Origin: VAZQ01 sp036406655
Lineage (GTDB): Bacteria > Pseudomonadota > Alphaproteobacteria > Rhizobiales > Xanthobacteraceae
Reading direction: 5' to 3'
DNA: 64,000 nt
NCBI GenBank assembly: GCA_036406655.1
Contig: DASXAP010000274.1
Coordinates: forward strand, 1-64,000
Part shown: positions 1-10,657 of the stretch, one piece after another
Position numbering within the stretch: position 1 is the first letter of the stretch
How the letters are laid out: each line of letters begins with the position of its first letter
The notes under the pieces: generated by a model
Told to the model about the DNA's origin: nothing
Database searches by the model: none
Seen by the model: only the letters and a program-made list of their open reading frames with translations
Program-made: the position numbers and the translations under genes

Positions 1-46
1 GCCGATGCCGTGATGCGAGTGAGCCTGATCCGCTGTAGCTCGTCGG

Positions 47-613
47 ATGTATAGCTCGGGCCGACACCTCGTGCGAATTGCCGTTGCCGCGGCGCTTGCC
101 GCGGCGGCGGCGGGCTGCTCGGCGAATCTGAGCCTGAACGACGTCACCCTGGTTCCCAAGCCCGACGCCATGCGAAAGCCGGACTGGGCGACCTTTTCCG
201 GCGGCAAGAGCGACTTCCTGCGGCCGATCACGAAGGCCGATCTGGTCGGGCCGGAAGGGCAATGCGCCGGTTCCCCCTCGGAGCAGGCGGCGCAGGCCGC
301 CGGCGATCCGGCGGCGCCCCCGGGCGCGCCGGCGGCTGCGCCTCTCGTTGCCGGGGGGATATCGCTGCAGATGACCGAATGCGATGTGGTGCGGCGCGCG
401 GGCATCGCCGAAAACGTCGACTTCGGCGTCAACGACCGCGGCGAGCGCGCGGTGGTGCTGACCTATCTCAAGGGGCCTTGGCCCGGGGTGTACCGATTCG
501 CCGGCGGGAGGCTCGTATCCATCGAGCGCGCTCCGGCCCCCCCGGAGCCGCCGCCGGCGCCGGCAAAGCCGCAGAAGCCCAAGAAGGCAGCCAAGAAGCC
601 GACCGGCACCTGA
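47..613 (+). CDS. putative lipoprotein, unknown function
   Basis: A 188-residue protein with a short hydrophobic N-terminus ending in the lipobox-like AAGC (Cys at about residue 24), so it is probably lipidated and anchored in the envelope. The middle is unremarkable with two further Cys; the C-terminal 35 residues are Pro/Ala/Lys rich, like a flexible or peptidoglycan-contacting tail. No SD is visible before the ATG at 47. An in-frame GTG at 71 would give a shorter, more typical lipoprotein signal (VRIAVAAALAAAAAGC) and is a real alternative. I recognise no domain. It converges with the ABC-F gene, whose stop lies 17 bases downstream. Confidence 0.7.
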   Translation: MYSSGRHLVRIAVAAALAAAAAGCSANLSLNDVTLVPKPDAMRKPDWATFSGGKSDFLRPITKADLVGPEGQCAGSPSEQAAQAAGDPAAPPGAPAAAPLVAGGISLQMTECDVVRRAGIAENVDFGVNDRGERAVVLTYLKGPWPGVYRFAGGRLVSIERAPAPPEPPPAPAKPQKPKKAAKKPTGT

Positions 614-629
614 GCTCGGCCGCGTCTCT

Positions 630-2525
<1,896 letters not shown>

Positions 2526-2723
2526 GGCGCCGCTATAGCCGCCGAGTCTTCCCGGCGGCAAGCTCGGGCTGCGGATGCGCGCGCGAGCCGCAGCAAAGCT
2601 CGCGCCCTGTCGGGCGCGCTCCCCGCGCCGAGCTGCCCTCGCGCCGCTGCTTCAGGGGGAGGTGACCGCGCCGCCTGCTTGTGCATCAATCTTCCGGGGC
2701 GACCCAGCCGACGGAGGTCCGAT

Positions 2724-3539
2724 ATGTGCGTTCCCGGGTGTCAGGAAACGGTGCGGCATGCGCTCTCGCGGCGCGGGCTGCTCAAGGGGGCGGCCACCAC
2801 CGCGCTGAGCGCCACGGTGCTCGAGCCTGCCGCTGCCGCGCCCGCGCGCCGGTTCACATCGACGCTCGATCTCACGCATACCATGTCAGCCGAGTTCCCG
2901 ACCTTCTTCGGGGTGCCCGGGATCGAGATGGAGAAGAAGTTCGACATCAAGAGGGACGGTTTCAACCTGAACTGGTGGCACATCATCGAGCATGCCGGCA
3001 CGCATCTCGACGCCCCGATCCATTTCTCTGAAGCCGGCGCCACCGCGGACAAGATCTCCGCGGACGCCCTGGTGGTGCCGCTTGCCGTTGTCGACGTGAC
3101 GGCGAAAGCCGCGCAGAACCCCGATTATCTCCTCAGCCGCGACGATATCGCGGAGTGGGAGAAGAAGCACCGCCGGCTGCCCGCGAATTGCTGCGTGGCG
3201 ATGCACTCGGGCTGGGGAAGGCATGTCGGTGACCCCGCGAAGTTCACCGGCAAGGATTCCTCCGGCGTGCTGCATTTCCCGGGTTTCAGCCCCGAGGCCG
3301 CGGAGTGGCTGATGCAGGAGCGCAAGGTCGCCGGGCTGGCGGTCGACACGCTGTCGCTCGACAACGGCGCGTCGAAGGACTTCAAGGTCCACCACGCCTG
3401 GCTGCCGTCCGGCCGCTGGGGCCTGGAGAACGTCGCCAATCTCGACAAGGTGCCGGCCGCGGGGACTACGCTGGTCGTGGGACTGGCGAAGGTGAAGGAC
3501 GCAACCGGCGGTCCCGCCCGCCTGCTTGCCCTGATCTGA
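2724..3539 (+). CDS. cyclase family protein, Tat-exported
   Basis: 271-residue member of the cyclase/kynurenine-formamidase-like metal hydrolase family. The hallmark HAGTHLDAPIHF, a metal-binding HxGTHxDxPxHF motif, lies at about residues 92-103. The N-terminus carries SRRGLLKGAA followed by a hydrophobic Ala-rich stretch, a twin-arginine signal, so the folded enzyme is probably exported to the periplasm. The ATG at 2724 has GGAGG nine bases upstream. The frame stays open far upstream, but that part is antisense to the ABC-F gene and is not coding. Substrate cannot be told from sequence; family members hydrolyse N-formylkynurenine, cyclic amides or isatin-like compounds. There is no kynurenine pathway gene nearby. 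Confidence 0.88.
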   Translation: MCVPGCQETVRHALSRRGLLKGAATTALSATVLEPAAAAPARRFTSTLDLTHTMSAEFPTFFGVPGIEMEKKFDIKRDGFNLNWWHIIEHAGTHLDAPIHFSEAGATADKISADALVVPLAVVDVTAKAAQNPDYLLSRDDIAEWEKKHRRLPANCCVAMHSGWGRHVGDPAKFTGKDSSGVLHFPGFSPEAAEWLMQERKVAGLAVDTLSLDNGASKDFKVHHAWLPSGRWGLENVANLDKVPAAGTTLVVGLAKVKDATGGPARLLALI

Positions 3540-3635
3540 TCTTCTTCGCCGGTCTCGGTAGAGAAGCCTGTCTTGCTGCACCCCGGCGGCATCGGTATAA
3601 GCCGGCCGGATTGCGGCAAGATGTGAACAAGTTCG

Positions 3636-4058
3636 ATGCCGATTGAGCGGACCTTCTCGATCATCAAGCCGGATGCGACCGCGCGCAATCTCACCGGCGC
3701 AATCAATGCCCTCATCGAGCGGGCGGGCCTGCGCATCGTTGCGCAAAGACGCGTCCGCATCAGCCGCGATCAGGCGGAGACCTTCTATGCGGTGCATCGC
3801 GAGCGCCCGTTCTTCCGCGAGCTCGTGGAATTCATGATTTCCGGGCCGGTGGTGGTGCAGGTGCTCGAGGGAGACGATGCGATCGCCCGGTACCGCGAGA
3901 TCATGGGTGCTACCGATCCCGCCAAGGCGGCGGCGGGAACCATCCGCAAGATCCATGCGAAGTCGATCGGCGAGAACTCGGTGCATGGGTCCGATTCGCC
4001 GGCGACGGCGCAGGCGGAAATTGCGCAGTTCTTTTCCGGCAACGACATCGTCGGATAG
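3636..4058 (+). CDS. ndk: nucleoside diphosphate kinase
   Basis: 140-residue Ndk, the usual bacterial length. It transfers the terminal phosphate of ATP to other nucleoside diphosphates through a phosphohistidine. The N-terminal ERTFSIIKPDA and the active-site NSVHGSDSP (catalytic His in HGSD) are both intact. It is a cytoplasmic housekeeping enzyme balancing NTP and dNTP pools, and so functionally linked to the ribonucleotide reductase gene elsewhere in this window. It lies 96 bases after the cyclase gene on the same strand; no terminator is seen between them. Confidence 0.97.
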   Translation: MPIERTFSIIKPDATARNLTGAINALIERAGLRIVAQRRVRISRDQAETFYAVHRERPFFRELVEFMISGPVVVQVLEGDDAIARYREIMGATDPAKAAAGTIRKIHAKSIGENSVHGSDSPATAQAEIAQFFSGNDIVG

Positions 4059-4175
4059 CCGGGCGGCTTTTCGCTCGGCTCGGGCGCTGGTCAAGGCTGG
4101 GGAGAGGTCGCTACGCTTGCTGCGCCGGAGCGGCCACCCGGCCGGGCGGGCGCACGGGCAGTCAAGGAGCGGCGT

Positions 4176-5105
4176 GTGGATTTCCTGCTGCAAGACATGG
4201 TGCACGGCCCGTTCTGGGTCGGAGTGGTCCAGATCATCCTGGTCAACATCATCCTGTCCGGCGACAACGCCGTGGTCATCGCCATGGCCTGTCTCACGCT
4301 GCCGCCCAAGCAACGCCTCTGGGGGATGGTTCTCGGCGCCGGCGTCGCAGTGCTGCTCCGGGTCGTGTTCACGCTGCTGATCGCCCAGGCGATGACCTAC
4401 CCCTATCTCAAGCTCGTCGGCGGCGCCCTGCTGTTTTACGTCGCCATCAAGCTCGTGAGCGAGGACGCCGACGGGGAAGACGAGGCCGTGCAGGGCGCGC
4501 ATACCTTGTGGCGAGCGGTGCGCATCGTCGCCATCGCCGACATCGTCATGAGCCTCGACAATGTCATCGCCATCGCGGCCTCGGCCGAGAGTGCCGCGGC
4601 GCTGGTCGACGTCGCTCACGCTTCCGCGGTGAAGGCAACCCTCATCGTCTTCGGCCTCGCCACCAGCGTGCCGCTGATCGTCGCCGGCAGCGCCATCCTG
4701 ATGGCGCTGCTCGAGCGCTATCGCGTCCTGGTGTGGGGCGGCGGCGCGCTGCTGGGCTGGATCGCCGGCGACGTCATGGTGAACGATCCGGCATTGGCCG
4801 GCTGGCTCAGCGAGCCGATGCTCCGGGAGCTGCACGTCTGGGGCGGTCCGGTCGGCGGCATCATCGTCATCGCGACGGGTTACCTCCTCGTCGGCCGGCA
4901 TCGTCGCTTGCTGCTCGACGAGATGCTTGCCGGGCTCGCGCTGCTGATCTGGATCGCGGTGGACAAGCTGAACCAGAACCTGTTCGGCGGACCGAGCCCG
5001 GATGTGCTCAGGATTTGGAGCGTCCGCGGCGCCGCCTTTGCCGCGATGATCGTCGCCTATGCGGTCGCACGCAGCCACTGGCACATCGAGCAGGAGAAGC
5101 TGTGA
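4176..5105 (+). CDS. TerC/YjbE-family integral membrane protein
   Basis: 309-residue polytopic membrane protein of the TerC superfamily. Conserved acidic membrane motifs are NIILSGDNAVVIA (about residues 24-36) and DIVMSLDNVIAIA (about 125-137), the paired Asp-Asn motifs typical of the family, with seven to nine predicted helices. Family members are implicated in metal (manganese) export or tellurite resistance; some work with the secretion machinery in metalating exoenzymes. The start is GTG at 4176, preceded by AAGGAGC; no better ATG is available. No ter genes or yybP-ykoY-like leader were seen, so a manganese role is inference from the family only. Confidence 0.88.
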   Translation: MDFLLQDMVHGPFWVGVVQIILVNIILSGDNAVVIAMACLTLPPKQRLWGMVLGAGVAVLLRVVFTLLIAQAMTYPYLKLVGGALLFYVAIKLVSEDADGEDEAVQGAHTLWRAVRIVAIADIVMSLDNVIAIAASAESAAALVDVAHASAVKATLIVFGLATSVPLIVAGSAILMALLERYRVLVWGGGALLGWIAGDVMVNDPALAGWLSEPMLRELHVWGGPVGGIIVIATGYLLVGRHRRLLLDEMLAGLALLIWIAVDKLNQNLFGGPSPDVLRIWSVRGAAFAAMIVAYAVARSHWHIEQEKL

Positions 5106-5305
5106 GCGCACCGCCCGGTCTTCCGAGGGCGGTGGTTTCCGCATTGCCGTCTTGCGGCTCTGCCGCGGATCGGCCGCTCCGCCCGCGCCGGAGAGGATCG
5201 GTGGCCGGCAACAGGCCTCGGCGGGGCAGCGGGCCGGCATGGTGTGCACATGCGACAGCTTGGGGCTAAGGACAAGGACAGCGCTCTGCGCTACCCTGAC
5301 GTGGC

Positions 5306-7420
5306 ATGAACCAGGCCCTCCGCTCCATTCCGCAGCCGATCAGGCTTGCCGCTTCAGCCTGTCCGCACGATTGCCCCTCGACCTGTGCGCTCGAGGTCGA
5401 GCTGCTCGACGAGCGGACGATCGGCCGCCTTCGCGGGGCGAGCGACCACGACTACACCGCCGGCGTCATCTGCGCCAAGGTCGCGCGCTACGCCGAGCGG
5501 CTGCACCATCCCGAGCGGCTGACACGGCCGCTCGTGCGCAGGGGAGGCAAGGGAGCAGGCGAGTTCGCGCCGCTCGCGTGGGACGACGCGCTCGACCTCC
5601 TCGCCGAGAGGTTCCTGCGAGCGGAGCAGCAGATCGGGGCTCAGGCGGTCTGGCCCTACTACTACGCCGGGACCATGGGTCTCGTGATGCGTGACGGCAT
5701 CCACCGGCTGCGCCACGCCAAGGGCTATTCCGGCTTCAGCGACACGATCTGCGCGACCTCGGCCTGGAGCGGCTTTGCCGCCGGCACCGGACGCGTGGCG
5801 GGTGCCGACCCCCGCGAGATGGCCAAGTCCGACCTGATCGTGATCTGGGGCACCAACCCGGTCAACACCCAGGTCAACGTCATGACGCACGCGGTACGCG
5901 CCCGTCGGGAGCGAGGAGCCAAGATCGCCGCGGTCGACGTGTATATGAACGGCACCATGCAGCAGGCCGACCTGCCGGTGCTGGTGCGGCCGGGCACCGA
6001 CGGTGCCCTTGCCTGTGCCGTCATGCATTGCCTGTTCCGGGACGGTCGGGCCGACTGGGGCTATCTCGATCGGTACACCGATGCTCCGCGCGAGCTCGAG
6101 CGGCACTTGCTGTCGCGCGGTCCGCAATGGGCCGCGCCCATCACCGGCTGCCCCGTCGACACGATCGAGGCGTTTGCTCGCCTCATCGGCGAGCGCAAGC
6201 GGGCATTCTTCCGTCTCGGCTACGGATTTTCCCGTTCGCGCAACGGTGCCGCCAACATGCATGCCGCAAGCTGCATTCCCGCGGTGACCGGCGCCTGGCA
6301 ATACGAAGGTGGCGGAGCGTTCCACAACAACGCGGCGATCTATCGCTGGGACAAGACCATGATCGAGGGGCTGGACATGCGCGACCCCTCGATCCGCATG
6401 CTCGATCAATCACGCATCGGCGCGGTTCTCTGCGGCGATGCCGATGCGCTCGCCGGCGGGCCGCCGGTGACGGCGCTGCTGATCCAGAACACCAATCCGA
6501 TCGTGGTGGCGCCCGATCAGGAGCGGGTCAAGCGCGGCTTTGCGCGCGAGGACCTGTTCGTCTGCGTGCACGAGCATTTCATGACCGAGACGGCGGCAGC
6601 GGCCGACCTTGTGCTGCCGGCCACCATGTTCCTCGAGCACGATGACGTCTATCAGGGCGGCGGTCACCAATACATCCTGCTCGGGCCCAAGCTGGTCGAG
6701 CCGCCAGGCGAATGCCGCTCGAACCACGACTTGATCTGCGCACTGGCGGCGCGCGTGGGCGCGAAGCATCCCGGTTTCGCCATGAGCGCGCGCGAGCTGA
6801 TCGACTGGACACTGCGGAATTCCGGCTGGGGGTCGCTCGCCGAGCTGGAGCGGGCGCGCTGGATCGACTGCCAGCCGGATTTCGAAACCGCGCATTACCT
6901 CGACGGCTTCGCCTGGCCGGACGGAAAGTTCCGTTTCAAGCCGGACTGGCCGGGCGTGAGGCTGCGGCAGTGGTCGCGCTCGGGCCCGGTTCAGGCGATG
7001 CCGGCGCTGCCGGACCATTGGGGCGTCATCGAGGAGGCGGACGAGGAGCATCCGTTCCGGCTGGCAACCTCGCCGGCCCGCAATTTCCTCAACTCGACCT
7101 TCACCGAGATGCCGACCTCGCGCGCCAGGGAGAATCGTCCGGAGGTGATGATTCACCCGCTGGACGCCGCCGATGTCGGCATCGCCGACGGCGACGAGGT
7201 CAGGCTCGGCAATCGGCGCGGCGAGGTGCGCCTGCATGCCCGGCTGTTCGAGGGTGTGCGGCGCGGCGTCCTGATCGCCGAATCGGTCTGGCCGAACGCC
7301 GCCCATTTCGGCGGACGCGGCATCAACACGCTCACCGGCGACCACGCCATTGCGCCCCTGGGCGGCGCCGCTTTCCACGACAATCGCGTCTGGATGCGCC
7401 CGGCGGGGAAGAACTCCTGA
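5306..7420 (+). CDS. molybdopterin oxidoreductase, formate dehydrogenase/DMSO reductase-like
   Basis: 704-residue molybdenum enzyme. The N-terminus carries a 4Fe-4S motif, CPHDCPSTC (residues 19-27), with the fourth Cys in VICAKV about 27 residues later. The body has bis-MGD cofactor features such as SDLIVIWGTNPVNTQ and LLIQNTNP, and the C-terminal molydopterin dinucleotide-binding domain (NSTFTEMP, ANDGDEVRLGNRRGEV-like). There is no Tat signal, so it is probably cytoplasmic. No electron-transfer subunit or cofactor-maturation gene adjoins it, so the physiological electron partner and substrate are unknown. A 200-base gap with no clear element separates it from the TerC gene. Confidence 0.93.
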   Translation: MNQALRSIPQPIRLAASACPHDCPSTCALEVELLDERTIGRLRGASDHDYTAGVICAKVARYAERLHHPERLTRPLVRRGGKGAGEFAPLAWDDALDLLAERFLRAEQQIGAQAVWPYYYAGTMGLVMRDGIHRLRHAKGYSGFSDTICATSAWSGFAAGTGRVAGADPREMAKSDLIVIWGTNPVNTQVNVMTHAVRARRERGAKIAAVDVYMNGTMQQADLPVLVRPGTDGALACAVMHCLFRDGRADWGYLDRYTDAPRELERHLLSRGPQWAAPITGCPVDTIEAFARLIGERKRAFFRLGYGFSRSRNGAANMHAASCIPAVTGAWQYEGGGAFHNNAAIYRWDKTMIEGLDMRDPSIRMLDQSRIGAVLCGDADALAGGPPVTALLIQNTNPIVVAPDQERVKRGFAREDLFVCVHEHFMTETAAAADLVLPATMFLEHDDVYQGGGHQYILLGPKLVEPPGECRSNHDLICALAARVGAKHPGFAMSARELIDWTLRNSGWGSLAELERARWIDCQPDFETAHYLDGFAWPDGKFRFKPDWPGVRLRQWSRSGPVQAMPALPDHWGVIEEADEEHPFRLATSPARNFLNSTFTEMPTSRARENRPEVMIHPLDAADVGIADGDEVRLGNRRGEVRLHARLFEGVRRGVLIAESVWPNAAHFGGRGINTLTGDHAIAPLGGAAFHDNRVWMRPAGKNS

Positions 7421-7800
7421 AGGCGATCTTCGTGTGACACCCGCGTGCCGGGTAAGCAACCCACGGTTGGCTGGTGACATCCGGTGCAGCAGCAAGCGGC
7501 GACGCCGGCATCGCTCGGCGCGACACGGTTGCTTAAGTAACTATCACTCGCCTTGCCTCGCGGCATCAGCGCGAATGCACGGCGGAAGCTTTGCATGCAG
7601 ATTGCCGCCGCCTCGAATAGCCTTGCTAAGGCCGCATTTTTCGTATTTGTTACGCCACAATTCGGATTTTGGCCGCTCCGGCCCTGCGTGCCGACAGCGC
7701 GCTTCGCATCGGATCTCTCCAAAACCCGGGTTGTGGCGCGGTTCGCAGCGATGCGGTGGCGCTTCGAACACTTGATACTTCACTGACTGGGAGACAGACG
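7421..7800 (+). other. 380-bp intergenic region, likely long cold-shock leader
   Basis: No gene was found here. The region ends in GGGAG eight bases before the cold-shock ATG. A small stem GCCTT-GCT-AAGGC lies at 7620-7632, inside an unusually AT-rich stretch (7620-7670) that is the best place for a promoter; a weak TTGCTA (7623-7628) with TTTGTT 17 bases later is the nearest match. If that is right, the mRNA has a leader of about 150 bases, as is common for cspA-type genes. Confidence 0.4.
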
Positions 7801-8004
7801 ATGCAAAAGGGCACCGTCAAATGGTTCAATCCAACTAAAGGCTACGGGTTCATACGGCCTTCGACCGGGGACAAGGACGTCTTCGTCCACATCTCGGCTG
7901 TGGAGCGCGCTGGCCTCAGCACGCTCAACGAAGGGCAGACCGTCGAGTACGAGCTCGTGACCAATCGCGGCAAGACATCGGCGGAGAATCTGAAGGTGTC
8001 CTGA
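7801..8004 (+). CDS. cold-shock domain protein
   Basis: 67-residue single cold-shock (OB-fold) protein that binds single-stranded RNA/DNA and melts mRNA structure. RNP1 is KGYGFIRP and RNP2 is DVFVHISAVE; the first residues KGTVKWFN are diagnostic. The start is the ATG at 7801 with a GGGAG SD; an upstream in-frame extension to 7669 is rejected because the family begins exactly here. The strong hairpin and T-run 40 bases after the stop makes this a monocistronic unit. CspA-type by size; several paralogues are usual, so no specific symbol is given. Confidence 0.96.
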   Translation: MQKGTVKWFNPTKGYGFIRPSTGDKDVFVHISAVERAGLSTLNEGQTVEYELVTNRGKTSAENLKVS

Positions 8005-8045
8005 CCCGGACGGCCGGTCACCGGCCAAGCGAGCGCTTCCCGTAG

Positions 8046-8071
8046 CCCCCGGCCTCGCGCCGGGGGTTTTT
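8046..8071 (+). terminator. rho-independent terminator of the cold-shock gene
   Basis: A perfect 8-bp GC stem, CCCCCGGC (8046-8053) with GCCGGGGG (8059-8066), five-base loop, followed by five T. It is oriented for the plus-strand cold-shock gene; the minus-strand purN reads into the same spot but would lack a U-tract. Confidence 0.9.
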
Positions 8072-8100
8072 GTTCTGGCCAACGGCGAGCAGAACGCTCG

Positions 8101-8760
8101 CTACTGCTTGTCGGCCAGGTCCTCGATCCTGATCTCGCCGCGCGCCACCCGGGCAAGGGCGCAGGGATAGAGGCGATGCTCGAGCGCGAGCACACGTGCG
8201 GCGAGCGATTGCGCGTCGTCGTCATCGAGCACTTCCAGCCGATCCTGAGCAATGATGGGTCCCGAGTCCATCTCCGGGCCGACGAAGTGAACCGTCGCGC
8301 CGTGGTGGCGCACGCCCGCTTCCAGAGCCCGCTCATGAGTGTGCAGGCCCTTGAAAGCCGGCAGGAGCGCCGGGTGGATGTTGATCAGCCGCCCCTGCCA
8401 GCGACGTACGAAGGAGGGCGACAGCAAGCGCATGAACCCGGCGAGGCAGACGAGATCGATGCGGTGCCTGTCGAGCTCCCTCTGCAGCGCGCGCTCGAAC
8501 GCCTCGCGATCGGACCCGAACAGGGTGTGATCGACTACGGCTACTCGAATACCGGCGGCCTCCGCGCGCGCAAGCCCGGGAGCGCCCGGGCGGTTGGACA
8601 GCACGAGCGCGATCTCGGCCGGATAGCCGGGCTCCCTCGCCGCCTCGATCAGCGCGGCCATGTTGGAGCCGCGTCCCGAGATCAGCACCGCCACGCGCTT
8701 GCGGCGCGTGCTCGCGCCGGTCGAGCTCGACGTGTCCGGGGTGGGCGGAAGGCTCGGCAT
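8101..8760 (-). CDS. purN: phosphoribosylglycinamide formyltransferase (GART)
   Basis: 219-residue formyl-tetrahydrofolate-dependent GAR transformylase, step three of de novo purine synthesis. RVAVLISGRGSNMAAL is the phosphate-binding start of the fold, INIHPALLPAFKG contains the catalytic Asn-x-His, and GATVHFVGPEMDSGPII carries the catalytic Asp region. A 20-residue Ser/Thr-rich N-terminal extension precedes the domain. In many bacteria purN follows purM, but here purM is not adjacent: a divergent phosphatidyltransferase gene lies upstream and the convergent cold-shock gene downstream. Confidence 0.95.
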   Translation of the reverse strand: MPSLPPTPDTSSSTGASTRRKRVAVLISGRGSNMAALIEAAREPGYPAEIALVLSNRPGAPGLARAEAAGIRVAVVDHTLFGSDREAFERALQRELDRHRIDLVCLAGFMRLLSPSFVRRWQGRLINIHPALLPAFKGLHTHERALEAGVRHHGATVHFVGPEMDSGPIIAQDRLEVLDDDDAQSLAARVLALEHRLYPCALARVARGEIRIEDLADKQ

Positions 8761-8832
8761 CAGCTGGCGCCGCGATGTCGTGACTGTGTCCTGCGCGCGT
8801 GTTTCGGGTACTCGGGAATCGGCGACTGTGCA

Positions 8833-9468
8833 ATGATCCGATCGCCGCTATACTTTCGGCGCGGAGGCAAGGCGGGGCCGCGGGCCGGGGTGACAGGCAC
8901 GCGGCCGAGCTGGGGTGCAGGATTGAGCATTCCGAATCTCATCACCCTCGGTCGTATCCTGCTGGTGCCGGTGGTGGTCTGGGCGATTACGGCGGGCGAG
9001 ATGCGCGTCGCCTTCGCGCTGTTCGTGGCCGCCGGCGTCAGCGACGCGGTGGACGGCTTTCTTGCCAAACGCTTCGGGATGACCACCAGGCTCGGCGCCT
9101 ACCTCGATCCGCTCGCCGACAAGGCGATGCTGGTGTCGATCTATGTTGCGCTCGGCATCAGCGGAGCCATTCCCCGCTGGCTGGTCATCCTCGTCGTTTC
9201 CCGCGACATCATGATCGTCAGCGCGGTCATCCTCTCCTGGCTGGTCGACAAGCCGGTGCAGCCCAAGCCGCTGCTCGTTTCCAAGCTCAACACGGTCGCG
9301 CAGATACTGCTCGCGTGCCTTGTCCTGGCCGCGCTCGGCTTCCGATTCGACGCCGAGCTTGCCGTGTCGCTGCTCACCGCGCTGGTGGCGGTCTTGACGT
9401 TGCTTTCGGTAGCCTTCTATGTCGGAGAGTGGGTGCGCCACATGAATGCAGCGGAAACGAGCCCTTGA
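8833..9468 (+). CDS. CDP-alcohol phosphatidyltransferase family protein
   Basis: Integral membrane enzyme that joins a CDP-alcohol (such as CDP-diacylglycerol) to an alcohol in phospholipid synthesis. The signature Asp cluster is present as SDAVDGFLAKRF followed by GAYLDPLADK, with Lys in place of the more usual Arg after DG..A. Several hydrophobic helices follow. The start is uncertain: ATG 8833 gives 211 residues with an Arg/Gly-rich front, whereas an in-frame TTG at 8923 begins exactly at SIPNLITLGRI, where PgsA-like proteins normally start. Family members make phosphatidylglycerophosphate, cardiolipin or phosphatidylcholine; which one is not decidable here. The permease gene follows after 130 bases on the same strand. 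Confidence 0.88.
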   Translation: MIRSPLYFRRGGKAGPRAGVTGTRPSWGAGLSIPNLITLGRILLVPVVVWAITAGEMRVAFALFVAAGVSDAVDGFLAKRFGMTTRLGAYLDPLADKAMLVSIYVALGISGAIPRWLVILVVSRDIMIVSAVILSWLVDKPVQPKPLLVSKLNTVAQILLACLVLAALGFRFDAELAVSLLTALVAVLTLLSVAFYVGEWVRHMNAAETSP

Positions 9469-9598
9469 CCGCGTTCCCCGTGCTGCCGGCTTCGGCAAGA
9501 GCGCGCTCATTCCTGTCCCGCCGCCGGCCTTGAGATCGGATGGAAGGGGCAGCAACGCAACCGCCCGCAAGCTCGGGATCGCCGGGAAGGACCTTCCG

Positions 9599-10657
9599 AT
9601 GACGCTTGGGCGCCAAGTCGCATTCTGGCTGATCGCCTTTCTCACATTGCTCGCGCTGCTGTGGCTGCTGCGCCCGATTCTGCTGCCGTTCGTCGCCGGG
9701 CTGGCCTTGGCCTATCTGCTCACGCCGCTGGCCGACCGGCTGGAGCGGCACGGGCTCAATCGCAGCATTGCGGCGCTCTCGATCGTCATCATGGTCATTC
9801 TCACGCTCCTCGCCGCAGCCTTGCTGGTGGTTCCGCTCCTGGTGCAGCAGGCGATCGCCTTCGCCGCCGATCTTCCCGGCTATCTGGCCCGGCTGCGCGA
9901 GCTTGTTGCGGATCCGACGAGCGGCTGGCTGCAGATCATCGTCGGCGACGATTCGAGCAAGGCGGTCTCGGACCTGCTCCGCAGCTCCGCCGCCTGGCTG
10001 ACCACCGTTGCGACCTCGCTCTGGGCCGGCGGCAAGGCCCTGATGTCGTTTGCATCCATTCTCATCGTCATGCCGGTCGTCACCTTCTATCTCATCTGCG
10101 ACTGGCACCGCATGATCTCCATCCTGGATGGATGGATTCCGCTGCGGCGGCGGCAGACGGTGCGTCAGCTCGCCCGCGAGATCGACGGGGCCATTTCGGC
10201 ATTCCTGCGTGGCCAGCTGAGCGTATGCTTCTTGCTCGGCCTTTATTACGCGGTCGCGCTCACCCTGCTCGGTCTCAAGTTCGGGCTGTTGATCGGGATC
10301 GCCTCCGGGCTCCTCACCTTCGTGCCCTATGTCGGCTCCTTGACCGGCCTGCTGATCGGAACCGGCGTGGCGATCGCGCAGTTCTGGCCGGACTGGAAAT
10401 GGATCGTCACCGTGATGGCCATATTCCTGGCAGGCCAGTTCGTGGAAGGAAACATCATCGCGCCGAAGCTGGTGGGAGAGCGGGTCGGGCTGCATCCGGT
10501 CTGGGTCATATTCGCGATGTTTGCGTTCGGTTACCTGTTCGGCTTCGTCGGCCTGATGATCGCGGTGCCGCTCGCTGCCGCCTCTGCCGTGCTGTTTCGT
10601 TTCGGTCTCGCGCAGTATCTCGCAAGCCCGCTCTATTCCGGAGAAAAGCCGGGCTGA
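9599..10657 (+). CDS. AI-2E family transporter (PerM-like)
   Basis: 352-residue membrane protein of the AI-2E transporter family (PF01594): about eight hydrophobic helices, starting with paired helices at residues 9-44, a central soluble segment (about 100-150) and conserved VPYVGSLTGLLIG and GNIIAPKLVGERVGLHP near the end. Members include exporters of autoinducer-2 and Na+/H+ antiporters, but most, including the alphaproteobacterial one beside hda, have no proven substrate. The start is the ATG at 9599, where the first hydrophobic helix begins. Its TGA stop overlaps the next start (TGATG), which implies translational coupling to the DnaA regulator. Confidence 0.92.
   Translation: MTLGRQVAFWLIAFLTLLALLWLLRPILLPFVAGLALAYLLTPLADRLERHGLNRSIAALSIVIMVILTLLAAALLVVPLLVQQAIAFAADLPGYLARLRELVADPTSGWLQIIVGDDSSKAVSDLLRSSAAWLTTVATSLWAGGKALMSFASILIVMPVVTFYLICDWHRMISILDGWIPLRRRQTVRQLAREIDGAISAFLRGQLSVCFLLGLYYAVALTLLGLKFGLLIGIASGLLTFVPYVGSLTGLLIGTGVAIAQFWPDWKWIVTVMAIFLAGQFVEGNIIAPKLVGERVGLHPVWVIFAMFAFGYLFGFVGLMIAVPLAAASAVLFRFGLAQYLASPLYSGEKPG

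Noticed and set aside
2886..5249. A 787-codon minus-strand frame across cyclase, ndk and TerC genes
   Set aside because: Antisense to three recognised genes; composition (Asp/His/Arg-rich, DQDD-like) is typical of reading the wrong strand.
9599..10657. The AI-2E permease as part of an AI-2 quorum-sensing system with the LsrF-like gene
   Set aside because: The two genes are 38 kb apart; no luxS, lsrK or receptor is present, and the AI-2E family name does not imply AI-2 export.
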